Part shown: piece by piece, positions 26,118-34,340 of the stretch
Layout: every line of letters begins with the position of its first letter
Position numbering within the stretch: the first letter of the stretch is position 1
From: Verrucomicrobiaceae bacterium
GTDB taxonomy: Bacteria; Verrucomicrobiota; Verrucomicrobiia; Verrucomicrobiales; Verrucomicrobiaceae
Direction: 5' to 3'
Length of the DNA: 64,000 nt
Assembly: GCA_016795365.1 (NCBI GenBank)
Contig: JAEUHN010000007.1
Coordinates: forward strand, 1-64,000
Translations under genes and position numbers: made by a program
Notes under the pieces: generated by a model
Databases searched by the model: none
What the model was told of the DNA's origin: nothing
What the model saw: only the letters and a program-made list of their open reading frames with translations

Positions 26118-28595
26118 ATGCCTCCCCCGCCTGAACCGCATCCAGCTGATCCCACGCCTGCCGATTCAACGGTGTGGCGGGAGGATGCTGCGGTCGTGAT
26201 GGAGGAGCCCGTGGAGCGCATGGAGGTCTCCGTGCAGCCGGCTCCAGGGTCGGCCACGGCCAAGCTGGCCTCCTTCCGCGATCGGGTCCAGGTGCCGGAT
26301 TACCATCTGATTCGGCGCATTGGCTCTGGAGCGTATGGCGAGGTCTGGCTGGCGCAGAGCATTACGGGGGCGCTTCGCGCGGTGAAGATCGTCTGGCGGG
26401 AGGACTTCGAGTTGGAAAAGACTTTCCATCGGGAGTTCGAAGGCATCCAACAGTTCGAGCCCATCTCGCGCGGGCATCCCGGATTGGTTCACATTCTTCA
26501 CGTCGGATGGAATGAGGAGCACGGCTTCTATTATTATGTGATGGAGCTGGCCGATGATGCTGTGGCTGGACCCCACATTGACGATCTCGCCACCTACTCC
26601 CCGCGCACCTTGAGTTCCGACATGAAGCTGCATGGCCGCCTGGACCTGCACTTCTGCCAGGAAGCCGGAGCCTTCATCGCGGACGCGCTCCACTACATGC
26701 ACGAGCACGGGCTCACCCACCGTGACATCAAGCCCTCCAACGTGATTTACTGCGGCGGCGTGTGCAAGCTGGCCGACATCGGGCTGGTGGCGGTCTCTGG
26801 CGAGCGCTCCTTCGTGGGCACCGAGGGCTTCGTGCCCCCGGAAGGCCCCGGCACTCCTCAGGCCGACCTCTACAGCCTGGGCAAAGTGCTTTACGAGATG
26901 ACCTCCGGGAAGGACCGGATGGAGTTCCCCGAGGTGCCGGACAATCTGGACGAGACGGAGTGGCCGTTTTGGGTGAACCTGAATCGGGTGATCTGCCAAG
27001 CCTGCGCTCCCGATCTTGACGAGCGGTTCCACACCTGTGCCGATTTCGCCGATGCCCTGCGGCGGGTCACCGAAATTCAGCCACCCACCTTGATCCAGAA
27101 GGCCCGGCGCCTGGTGGGGAAGGCGGCTTTGTTCATGGGATTGAGCTGCGCTGCAGGAGGTGCGTGGGCGGCTCTCAAGCATCAGGAGCAATGGGCTTAC
27201 CATGTCGCTCTGCCTCAGAAGCCTCCGCCTCCATCGCTCCTGCCAGAGCCGGATAAGCCCTGGCAGAGCCTGTCCGCACGCTGGTTCTCCTTCAAAAGGG
27301 ACCGCCATGTGGCCGACCTCCCTGTGGATCTGCCTTTGTTCAACCTCTTTCTCGAAGCCGAGATGAGGCCATTCGAAGGGGATATGATCAAGATCCAGGA
27401 CCCTCAGGCCAAGCCCGAGTTTTATGCGGTGGTGGTCCCCAAGGCCGATGCCGATGCCTTTTGCGAGTGGATGACCAAGCGGGAACGAAAAGCTGGGAGG
27501 CTGCCAGATGATCTGGAGTGCTCGTGGCGGCCTTATGGCCCGGCTTCCAAGCGAGGCTTTGCCATGCAGGCGAGCCATCCAGAATGGTCGGCATTTATCT
27601 GCGAGATCGTGAAGGTGCCCTTTGGGCGGCTTGCACTCACGAGCACCCCATCGCCAGCGCAGGTCTTTGAGGGCGATGTGCTGCTGGGCTCGACCCCGCT
27701 TACCCTGCCGAAGATCAAGGCCGGGGACTATGTGTTTGAAGTTCGTTACCCCGGCTACAAAACCGAGACGGTCAAAGGCACCCTCAAGCAAGGCGAGTCG
27801 AAGAGTTTCAACGTGAAGCTGAAAAACATCAGCGCTGTGATCTTCGGCAAGGTCTGGGAGAACACTATCAGGATGAAATTGGTGCCGCTCGGTCACTCGA
27901 TGCTCGGTGCCACGGAGGTTCGGCGCCGCGATTTCCGGGAGTTCGTGATCGACCAGAAGCTGCCCATGGTGCCGGAGCGGCAACTGGACCTCGCCACCGA
28001 CCTGGACAAGCCCGTCACCTTCGTGAATCGCGCAGATGCCGAAGCCTTCTGTGCGTGGCTGACCCAAAAAGAGCAGGCATCCGAGATCATTGAGGGCGAT
28101 CACCGCTATCGGCTTCCATTCGATGATGAGTGGAGCATGGCAGCGAACCTGCCACGCGAGAAAGGCGATTCGCCCTCCGAGCGAAATCTCCGGGTGGGCG
28201 GCATCTATCCCTGGGGCTTCTCCTGGCCCCCAGTGCCCAAGCCTGGCAACCTTTTCGATCAGTCGGCGGCGAAGACAGCGGGTTCAGGCGCCAAAGGAAT
28301 CGAAGGCTACCATGACGGGCAGGCGGGCGTGGCAGACGTGGCAAGCTTCAAGGCTGACTGGCGCGGCGTGTTCGATCTCTCGGGCAATGTCTGGGAATGG
28401 GTGCAAGATGACTTCGGTGGTGGTGATGCCAAGACCAAAACATTCGGGACCTGCCGTGGCGGCTCCTGGATGACCAGCGATCAGCTGGAACTCCTGGCCT
28501 CCTTCCGGCGTGGCGTGGCGGCTGACCAACGCGCTTCGGACATTGGGTTTCGAGTCCTGCTAAGCGATTCACACCCGGCGCGCGAGGATGATTAG
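26118..28595 (+). CDS. Ser/Thr protein kinase with PEGA and C-terminal SUMF1/FGE-like domain
   Basis: Fusion of about 825 residues. Kinase domain, residues about 60-320: Gly loop IGSGAYGEVWLAQ, VAIK-type Lys in ALRAVKIVW, catalytic HRDIKPSNV, and a Mg-binding motif ADIGLVAV (DIG in place of DFG). One membrane segment (about 335-352) precedes a degenerate SUMF-like region, a PEGA module (STPSPAQVFEGDVLLG...YPGYKTETVKG) and a C-terminal formylglycine-generating-enzyme-like domain (FDLSGNVWEWVQDDFGG, CRGGSW, DIGFRVLL). The SUMF fold here is probably a binding module. Start taken at ATG 26118; a TTG 18 bp upstream is also in frame. Likely partner of the vWA protein upstream. Confidence 0.87.
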   Translation: MPPPPEPHPADPTPADSTVWREDAAVVMEEPVERMEVSVQPAPGSATAKLASFRDRVQVPDYHLIRRIGSGAYGEVWLAQSITGALRAVKIVWREDFELEKTFHREFEGIQQFEPISRGHPGLVHILHVGWNEEHGFYYYVMELADDAVAGPHIDDLATYSPRTLSSDMKLHGRLDLHFCQEAGAFIADALHYMHEHGLTHRDIKPSNVIYCGGVCKLADIGLVAVSGERSFVGTEGFVPPEGPGTPQADLYSLGKVLYEMTSGKDRMEFPEVPDNLDETEWPFWVNLNRVICQACAPDLDERFHTCADFADALRRVTEIQPPTLIQKARRLVGKAALFMGLSCAAGGAWAALKHQEQWAYHVALPQKPPPPSLLPEPDKPWQSLSARWFSFKRDRHVADLPVDLPLFNLFLEAEMRPFEGDMIKIQDPQAKPEFYAVVVPKADADAFCEWMTKRERKAGRLPDDLECSWRPYGPASKRGFAMQASHPEWSAFICEIVKVPFGRLALTSTPSPAQVFEGDVLLGSTPLTLPKIKAGDYVFEVRYPGYKTETVKGTLKQGESKSFNVKLKNISAVIFGKVWENTIRMKLVPLGHSMLGATEVRRRDFREFVIDQKLPMVPERQLDLATDLDKPVTFVNRADAEAFCAWLTQKEQASEIIEGDHRYRLPFDDEWSMAANLPREKGDSPSERNLRVGGIYPWGFSWPPVPKPGNLFDQSAAKTAGSGAKGIEGYHDGQAGVADVASFKADWRGVFDLSGNVWEWVQDDFGGGDAKTKTFGTCRGGSWMTSDQLELLASFRRGVAADQRASDIGFRVLLSDSHPAREDD

Positions 28596-28888
28596 GCAGT
28601 GGCCGTGGCAGGATTGCCATTGAGGTGGGCGAGTCGGTTCATGTGAACAATAAACGACTTGTCAGCATTGGTGCTCCTGCCAGAAATCACAGGCAGTTCG
28701 CTTGGCATGGTTTGCCTGCTATTTATCCACATCACTGAATCTTCTTGGTTCTTTAGAGAAACGCATTCTTTTCTCATAAAGTCTATTTTTGGGTTGCATT
28801 TATGACAGCTTTCGCAAATGTTTGTATTATCTCGTTTATACCGAGCTGAACAAAGAGCGATTGAATTATTGAATCTATGATAATTCAA
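28592..28888 (-). CDS. Possible AT-rich orphan ORF, Cys-rich
   Basis: An open frame of 98 codons in a locally AT-rich, otherwise gene-free stretch (28596-28968). The peptide has a CESCHKC cluster and a plausible amino-acid mix (SGRSTNADKSFIVHMNRLAH), unlike a GC-shadow. No family is recognised and no clear ribosome site is seen, and its 3' end runs 4 bp into the kinase gene. Composition differs sharply from both neighbours, which suggests acquired or decaying DNA. It could be a gene remnant. Nothing else is seen in this intergenic stretch. Confidence 0.25.
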   Translation of the reverse strand: MNYHRFNNSIALCSARYKRDNTNICESCHKCNPKIDFMRKECVSLKNQEDSVMWINSRQTMPSELPVISGRSTNADKSFIVHMNRLAHLNGNPATATA

Positions 28889-28968
28889 AAGTAACAGTTC
28901 TCGCGGCCCTCACCGCCTGCCCAAGCTTCTCTCCTTTCGTAATCTCCCACCTCAACGACACCGACCCA

Positions 28969-29535
28969 ATGGCCGACACCGCACAACCCGAACTCATGAC
29001 CGTCAAAGAGACGGCCGAATACCTCCGCATCCCCCTGCCAACGGTCTATTACCTCGTGCAGCGCGGGCAGCTGCCGGCGGTTCAGATCGGCGGTCGCTGG
29101 CGCATCAAGCGCAGCCTTCTCGACCGTGACGTCTTGCGCAAGGAGGAGGAATCCGGCCAGCCAACCGTGATGGTGGTGGACGATGACCCTGCTCTCCAGG
29201 CTCTCTTCAAGCAGTTCCTCAAGAAGGCGGGCTTCGGGCGCTTGGTCGTTGGTTCGGGTGCCGAGGCGATCAGCCTTGCCCGCAAGCAGAAGTTCGACTT
29301 TGTGTTCCTCGACCTCAAGCTGCCTGATATTCCAGGTGACGAGGTTTATACCCAGCTCAAGGAAATCCATCCTGATCTGCCCATCGTGGTCATCACGGGC
29401 TATCCAGACAGCGAGATCCTGAGCCGCATTCTTTCCCTTGGGCCTCTTACGGTTATCAAGAAGCCGATTGAGTATGAGCAGCTGAACCGTGCGGTGAAGC
29501 AGCTCGGCCACAAAGGTGCCGAAAGCGGAGCCTAA
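28969..29535 (+). CDS. Excisionase-type HTH fused to a response-regulator receiver
   Basis: Protein of 188 residues. Residues about 9-58 are a MerR/excisionase-like DNA-binding domain (LMTVKETAEYLRIPLPTVYYL...GQLPAVQIGGRWRIKRS). Residues about 66-182 are a receiver (VMVVDDDPALQALF; phospho-acceptor in FVFLDLKLPDIPG; Lys in VIKKPI). A DNA-binding domain placed ahead of the receiver reverses the usual order. No kinase gene is adjacent, so it is an orphan regulator here. An AT-rich 370-bp region lies upstream and a terminator hairpin follows. Confidence 0.88.
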   Translation: MADTAQPELMTVKETAEYLRIPLPTVYYLVQRGQLPAVQIGGRWRIKRSLLDRDVLRKEEESGQPTVMVVDDDPALQALFKQFLKKAGFGRLVVGSGAEAISLARKQKFDFVFLDLKLPDIPGDEVYTQLKEIHPDLPIVVITGYPDSEILSRILSLGPLTVIKKPIEYEQLNRAVKQLGHKGAESGA

Positions 29536-29555
29536 GCCGCGATCCTTGATTTCCA

Positions 29556-29595
29556 CGACCCGCTGTGCCTCGCGTGCAGCGGGTCGCTTTGTTTC
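29556..29595 (+). terminator. Intrinsic terminator
   Basis: Inverted repeat of 10 bp (cgacccgctg at 29556-29565 with its complement at 29577-29586), an 11-nt loop and a T-rich tail (ctttgtttc), 21 bp after the stop of the HTH-receiver gene. Confidence 0.8.
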
Positions 29596-29672
29596 GGGCA
29601 GCGCATTGATTTTCAGCAAATCAGGGTATTCCTGCGCTGCTCGCTGCGTTATCGCACTTCACCGTCTTACCC

Positions 29673-32234
29673 ATGCTTTCGATTCGTTTTTGCTTCGCCA
29701 GTCTCTTCCTCTCAATTTCCACCATCATCGCAGCTGATGCTCCCAAGGCACCAGCGACCGAAACCAAGAAACGTGATCGCGGCCCTGAGAAACCGGACCT
29801 GAAGTTCAATCTTCCGCCGCCGCCGGTGCTCAGCCCTGAAGAAGAACTCAAGACTCTGCGAGTTGCCCCAGGCTATCGCGCTGAACTGGTCGCTGCCGAG
29901 CCCATGATCGAAACGCCGGTGGCAATCAGTTGGGATGATCAAGGCAGGCTCTTTGTGTGTGAAATGCGCGGCTACATGCAGGACATGGCGGCTGCGGGCG
30001 AAGATCAACCGGTGGGCCGAATCAGCCGCCTTGAGGATACCGATGGCGATGGCCGCATGGACAAGTCCACCGTGTTTGTGGACAAGCTTCTCATGCCTCG
30101 CGCGGTGATGGCTCTGGGTGATGGAGCCCTTGTTTCGGAGCCACCCAATCTCACCTTTTACCACGACACCAACGATGATGGAGTGGCTGACAAGAGCGAG
30201 GTCATCGCCACCAACTACGCCCGCGCCGGTGGTCAGCCCGAGCACATGGCGAATGGTGCGCTCTGGTGCCTCGACAACTGGATCTGGTCGGCCTCTCATC
30301 CGGAGCGCCTGCGTTATTCGGGGGGCAAGTTCATCGCCGAGCCGACGCGCAGTGGTGGACAATGGGGCCTCACGCAGGACGACTGGGGACGCCGTTACTT
30401 CAACTACAACAGCGATGCGCTTCGTTGCGATCTGCTGCCGCCACAGATGTATCTGCGCAATCCGAATGTGAAGGACATGCCTGCGCTCAACTTCCAGGTG
30501 ACCAAAGATCAGGCCACCTGGCCCGTCGTTCCCACCCCCGGTGTGAATCGCGGTTACAATGAGAAGCAGCTGCGCCCTGACGGACGTCTCGCCACTTTCA
30601 CGGGAGCGTGCGGACCTTGCATTTATCGCGGCGATCTCATGCCCAAACTGCGTGGCAATGCCTTTGTGGCGGAGCCTTGCGGCATGTTGGTGAAGCGGCT
30701 CACGCTTAGCGAAACAGGCGGAGTGGTGACCGGCACTCATGCTTATCCATCGACTGAGTTCGTCGCCTCTACCGACGAGCGATTCCGTCCGGTGAACATC
30801 AACAACGGTCCCGACGGAGCGCTCTACATCACTGACATCGCCCGCGGCATCGTTCAGCACAAAGCCTTCCTCACGCACTATCTCGAAGCCAACATCAAAG
30901 CACGCAAACTCGAGCAGCCCATCAACCTCGGACGCATCTGGCGCATTGTTCCTGAGGGTGCCAAACCGGCTCCGGTGAAGCTTCCGCGAGTGACCGCCGA
31001 GATCGTTCCCTTCCTCGCTCACGCGAATGGACACATTCGCGACACTGCGCAGCGGGTGCTGGTGGAGCGAGCCGACGCCGCAGTCATTCCGGCCATCAAG
31101 CAGATCGCACTCGAAGGCAAGACCGCTCAGGCCCGGGTGCAGGCGCTGTGGACTATCGAAGGCATGGGGGCCATCGCCACCTCGCCCGAGATCATTGCAT
31201 CTCTGCTCAAGGACACCGATGCCAAGGTCCGTGTCGCCGCCGTTCGTATGGCCTCCGTGGTTCATTTGCCTCAGATGCTGGCGATGAGCGACGAGCCCAA
31301 TGCTGAGGTCCGTGTCCACCTCGCTTCGCAACTTAGCGCTCAAGCGACTTCCGAGGCGCAGGCGACGGTGCTCAAGCTGCTTAAGAAGGGCGGCAGTTCG
31401 TTGCTCAACGATGCCATTGCCACTGGCGCACGCGGACGTGAGCTGGAGTTAGTCGAGCAGCTCATGGCGGAGCCTGCGGGCAAGGTCGATACCTTGGCAT
31501 CCAGTGGTCTGCTGCAAATGCTGGCCAACTGCGTGATGAACGAGCGACGTGCAGCCCGTGTGCCTCGCTTGCTCGATCTGGCAGCCAAACAAGCCGCTGG
31601 CAGCCAACGCCAGATGGCCTTGCTCAATGGCATCGCCGGAACGCCGCTCGACAAGAAATCGAAGACCGTTCCTCGCAAGCTCCTCTATCTCGATGCGGAG
31701 CCTGTATCCTTGTCCAAGCTGTCCGCTGACACGGCAAAGATCAAAGATGCCTTCAAGCTCGTGCGAGCGTTCGAGCCCTCTATCGCGTGGCCTGGAAAGC
31801 CTGGTGTTCCACCACCACCGAAGATCGTGCCTCTGACGGCCGAGCAACAGGCTCGCTTCGAGAAGGGCAAGGCGATCTACGCAGGACTTTGCGCAGCCTG
31901 TCATCAACCCTCTGGCACAGGGCTGGATGGACTCGCTCCACCGCTCGTTGATTCCGACTGGCTGTTGGGCAAGTCCGACATCCCCGTGAAGATCATCCTT
32001 CACGGCGTCGGAGGTCCGATCACGGTGGGACCGAAAGTGTGGCGGCTCGAAATGCCACCGCTGCCGATCCTTGATGACGAGCAGATCGCCTGCATCCTCA
32101 CCTACCTGCGTCGCGAATGGGAGCACACAGCATCGCCAGTCGAACCCTCCGAGGTCGCAAAGATTCGTGCTGCCAACTCAGGGCGCACCAAGGCATGGAC
32201 CGCCGACGAATTGAAGCCTGCCAAGAAGAAGTAG
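29673..32234 (+). CDS. PVC-type membrane-bound dehydrogenase with HEAT repeats and cytochrome c domain
   Basis: Exported protein of 853 residues. A signal peptide (about 1-22) precedes a beta-propeller dehydrogenase domain (about 55-430; APGYRAELVAAEPMIETPVA, WDDQGRLFVCEMRGY, LEDTDGDGRMDKSTVF, DGALYITDIARGIVQH). HEAT-like repeats follow (about 430-640), then a PVC-type heme domain with C740AAC-H744 (LCAACHQPSG) and a distal Met candidate in LEMPPLPILDDEQ. The family is a hallmark of Planctomycetota and Verrucomicrobiota, thought to oxidise sugars in the periplasm with electrons passed to the heme. The convergent propeller gene on the other strand ends 16 bp away. Confidence 0.9.
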   Translation: MLSIRFCFASLFLSISTIIAADAPKAPATETKKRDRGPEKPDLKFNLPPPPVLSPEEELKTLRVAPGYRAELVAAEPMIETPVAISWDDQGRLFVCEMRGYMQDMAAAGEDQPVGRISRLEDTDGDGRMDKSTVFVDKLLMPRAVMALGDGALVSEPPNLTFYHDTNDDGVADKSEVIATNYARAGGQPEHMANGALWCLDNWIWSASHPERLRYSGGKFIAEPTRSGGQWGLTQDDWGRRYFNYNSDALRCDLLPPQMYLRNPNVKDMPALNFQVTKDQATWPVVPTPGVNRGYNEKQLRPDGRLATFTGACGPCIYRGDLMPKLRGNAFVAEPCGMLVKRLTLSETGGVVTGTHAYPSTEFVASTDERFRPVNINNGPDGALYITDIARGIVQHKAFLTHYLEANIKARKLEQPINLGRIWRIVPEGAKPAPVKLPRVTAEIVPFLAHANGHIRDTAQRVLVERADAAVIPAIKQIALEGKTAQARVQALWTIEGMGAIATSPEIIASLLKDTDAKVRVAAVRMASVVHLPQMLAMSDEPNAEVRVHLASQLSAQATSEAQATVLKLLKKGGSSLLNDAIATGARGRELELVEQLMAEPAGKVDTLASSGLLQMLANCVMNERRAARVPRLLDLAAKQAAGSQRQMALLNGIAGTPLDKKSKTVPRKLLYLDAEPVSLSKLSADTAKIKDAFKLVRAFEPSIAWPGKPGVPPPPKIVPLTAEQQARFEKGKAIYAGLCAACHQPSGTGLDGLAPPLVDSDWLLGKSDIPVKIILHGVGGPITVGPKVWRLEMPPLPILDDEQIACILTYLRREWEHTASPVEPSEVAKIRAANSGRTKAWTADELKPAKKK

Positions 32235-32250
32235 CAGTCCGCGTGGCGGC

Positions 32251-33768
32251 TTACTTCTTCGGAATCTCGTTCAGCGTGTAGTAGCCAACGGTGTGCAGCA
32301 ATGCCTCGCCGTTGCTGCTCTTCACTCCGTCCATGTGCAGTTCATGGATGTGTCCCTTGGTCAGTGGCGAAAGTGCCAGCCGCACCGACTTCCCATCAGC
32401 CGCCACCTTGGCAGCGGTGATCTGAGGAATCACTTCATCGACCTCATCACCGCCATACTGCTCCCGATAGGCATACGTAAAGGCACGCATCGAATAGCTC
32501 TTCACATCACCTGCAGTCGTGGCATCCACTGGGTGGGTGAAGGTGAGTTCAAAGCCATCCGCCAGTGCATGCATCTCGTGCACTTCGAAAGGCACCTTGC
32601 CTGTCCAGTCCAGTCGCTCAAAGCTGAAGGGCTTCCCGCCGCGGGCACCCCAGCCGCGATCGCTACCGCCGATGAAAACGCGACCCTCGGCATCCATGCG
32701 TCCACCAATGGGACCGCTCGCGAAACCACTGCGGAAGGGGAACACCACACCTTGCTTGATGCCGTTGACGGTTTCCAGATACACGCGGCTGAGATTGCTG
32801 TGACTTTGGTCGGCGATGAAGAGCTGCTTGCTGAACGGGCCGAACTTGCCGTTGCTCAGATCGCAGATGATCGCACTCGATGAATTGCCGATCTTACCAT
32901 GCACGAGATACACGGCGGGTGGCAGCAGCTCCTTGATACGTGCGCGTTCCAGCACCATGCGGTCAGGGTCCCCACCGGGGCGAGCTTCCTTACGACCGCG
33001 ATCGCCCTGGAAGGCTTCAGGGATCGGGTCGATGGGGCGTGGTCCCATGTTCGGAGCCAGATCATACCAGATGTTGCCGCCCGGATGTCCCTGGAAGGTG
33101 CCGGGCACGAGATGCTGCAGCGTGCACGAGCCATGCCACGGTCCTTGGTTGTCACAGTAATAGACTTCGCCATCGGCATCGAAGCCGATGCCTCCAGGAC
33201 TCCGCACGCCGGAGCAGGTGGGCACCATCGTGCCATCGGGCTTGATGCGGACAGCCCAGCCACGGAAGGGCACCTGGCTGCTGAATGAACCGGTGAGGCA
33301 GAGCGTCACCCAGATGTCGCCATTCTTATCAAATCGCGAGCCGATGGCGTATTCATGATAGTCACCTGACACGCCCCACTTGTCGCACACGGTCTCAAAC
33401 ACATCCGCGCGACCATCACCATCCTTGTCGATCATTTTCACCAACTCGTAGCGGTTGGTGGCGTAGAGCGCGCCGTCTTTGTAGGCCAGCCCCAGCACCT
33501 CGTGTTGTCCGCTGGCGAAGAGCTGATACTGCACCTTCGCGGGATCGGCATCGCCTGCGTTGGAGACAATCCACACCTCGCCTCGTCTCGTGCCGAGTGC
33601 CAATTTGTTGCCAGGCAGCAGCTCGATGCTGCCCACTTCCATCGCGGTTTGCTGTGGGGTGGTGAAGGTCGTGATCTTGTAGAACTCTGCTTCCTTCTCC
33701 TCCTGCGGCGAAACGGCAAGGAGAGTCGATGAAGCCAAAAGAGCGAGGGCAGGGGAGACGAGTTTCAT
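32251..33768 (-). CDS. Secreted beta-propeller (PVC-type dehydrogenase/L-sorbosone-like) protein
   Basis: Exported protein of 505 residues; start taken at MKLVSPALALLASSTLLAVS (33768), a typical signal peptide. The mature part is a six-bladed-propeller-like sequence: GNKLALGTRRGEVWIVSN, LYATNRYELVKMIDKDGDGR, FDKNGDIWVTLCLTG, SGVRSPGGIGFDADGEVYYCDN, then PFRSGFASGPIGGRMDAEGRV. The last 100 residues form an all-beta module. It lacks a CxxCH heme site. It resembles the propellers next to PVC cytochromes and could be a sugar-binding or PQQ-like dehydrogenase. Its convergent neighbour is the heme-bearing homologue. Confidence 0.8.
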   Translation of the reverse strand: MKLVSPALALLASSTLLAVSPQEEKEAEFYKITTFTTPQQTAMEVGSIELLPGNKLALGTRRGEVWIVSNAGDADPAKVQYQLFASGQHEVLGLAYKDGALYATNRYELVKMIDKDGDGRADVFETVCDKWGVSGDYHEYAIGSRFDKNGDIWVTLCLTGSFSSQVPFRGWAVRIKPDGTMVPTCSGVRSPGGIGFDADGEVYYCDNQGPWHGSCTLQHLVPGTFQGHPGGNIWYDLAPNMGPRPIDPIPEAFQGDRGRKEARPGGDPDRMVLERARIKELLPPAVYLVHGKIGNSSSAIICDLSNGKFGPFSKQLFIADQSHSNLSRVYLETVNGIKQGVVFPFRSGFASGPIGGRMDAEGRVFIGGSDRGWGARGGKPFSFERLDWTGKVPFEVHEMHALADGFELTFTHPVDATTAGDVKSYSMRAFTYAYREQYGGDEVDEVIPQITAAKVAADGKSVRLALSPLTKGHIHELHMDGVKSSNGEALLHTVGYYTLNEIPKK

Positions 33769-33859
33769 GCGGGGCGGGCTCATTACATGGCCAGCGTTTT
33801 GCGTCTGTCACGGAATCTCATGAGTTGCGCAGCGCGAGCATCTCCGCACACTCGACCCC

Positions 33860-34330
33860 ATGCCCGCCCGTCTCATCGCCATCGTCGCCATGTCCAGCAA
33901 CCGAGTCATCGGCAAGGACGGCACGCTGCCCTGGCATCTGCCTGAGGACCTGAAGTTCTTCAAGAAGACCACGCTCGGCCATCCGATCCTCATGGGACGC
34001 AAGACCTTTGACTCCATTGGCCGCCCTCTGCCTGGCCGTCGCAATATCGTTCTCAGCCGCACCATGCAGCCACGGGAAGGCGTGGAAGTCATTCGCGACC
34101 TGAGTGAGCTGAGGTGTGAAAACGATGAGCAAGTCTTCCTTATCGGGGGTGCCCAGTTGTTCGAGTCTTTGCTGCCACAGTGTGCGGGCATGTATCTCAC
34201 TTACATCGAGAAGGCTTACGAGGGGGATGTTCTCTTCCCGCCGTTCGAGCATCTGTTCGAAGTTCCTGAAGTGGTTGGGCAAGGCGAGGGCATCGAGTTT
34301 CGATACTATCGTCGCAAGGCTGCCGTGTGA
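33860..34330 (+). CDS. folA: Dihydrofolate reductase
   Basis: Reduces dihydrofolate to tetrahydrofolate with NADPH. All family signatures are present in 156 residues: LIAIVAMSSNRVIGKDGTLP, WHLPEDLKFFKKTT (catalytic acidic residue in the EDL segment), HPILMGRKTFDSIGRPLPGR, NIVLSR, and VFLIGGAQLFESLLP. No thymidylate synthase is adjacent. It is divergent from the propeller gene and convergent with the DUF1553 gene (10 bp apart). Confidence 0.95.
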   Translation: MPARLIAIVAMSSNRVIGKDGTLPWHLPEDLKFFKKTTLGHPILMGRKTFDSIGRPLPGRRNIVLSRTMQPREGVEVIRDLSELRCENDEQVFLIGGAQLFESLLPQCAGMYLTYIEKAYEGDVLFPPFEHLFEVPEVVGQGEGIEFRYYRRKAAV

Positions 34331-34340
34331 TCTCGCGCGA

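Noticed and set aside
26118-28595. Pseudokinase because of DIG in place of DFG
   Set aside because: The metal-binding Asp, catalytic HRD and VAIK Lys are all intact, and F-to-I at the middle position is tolerated.
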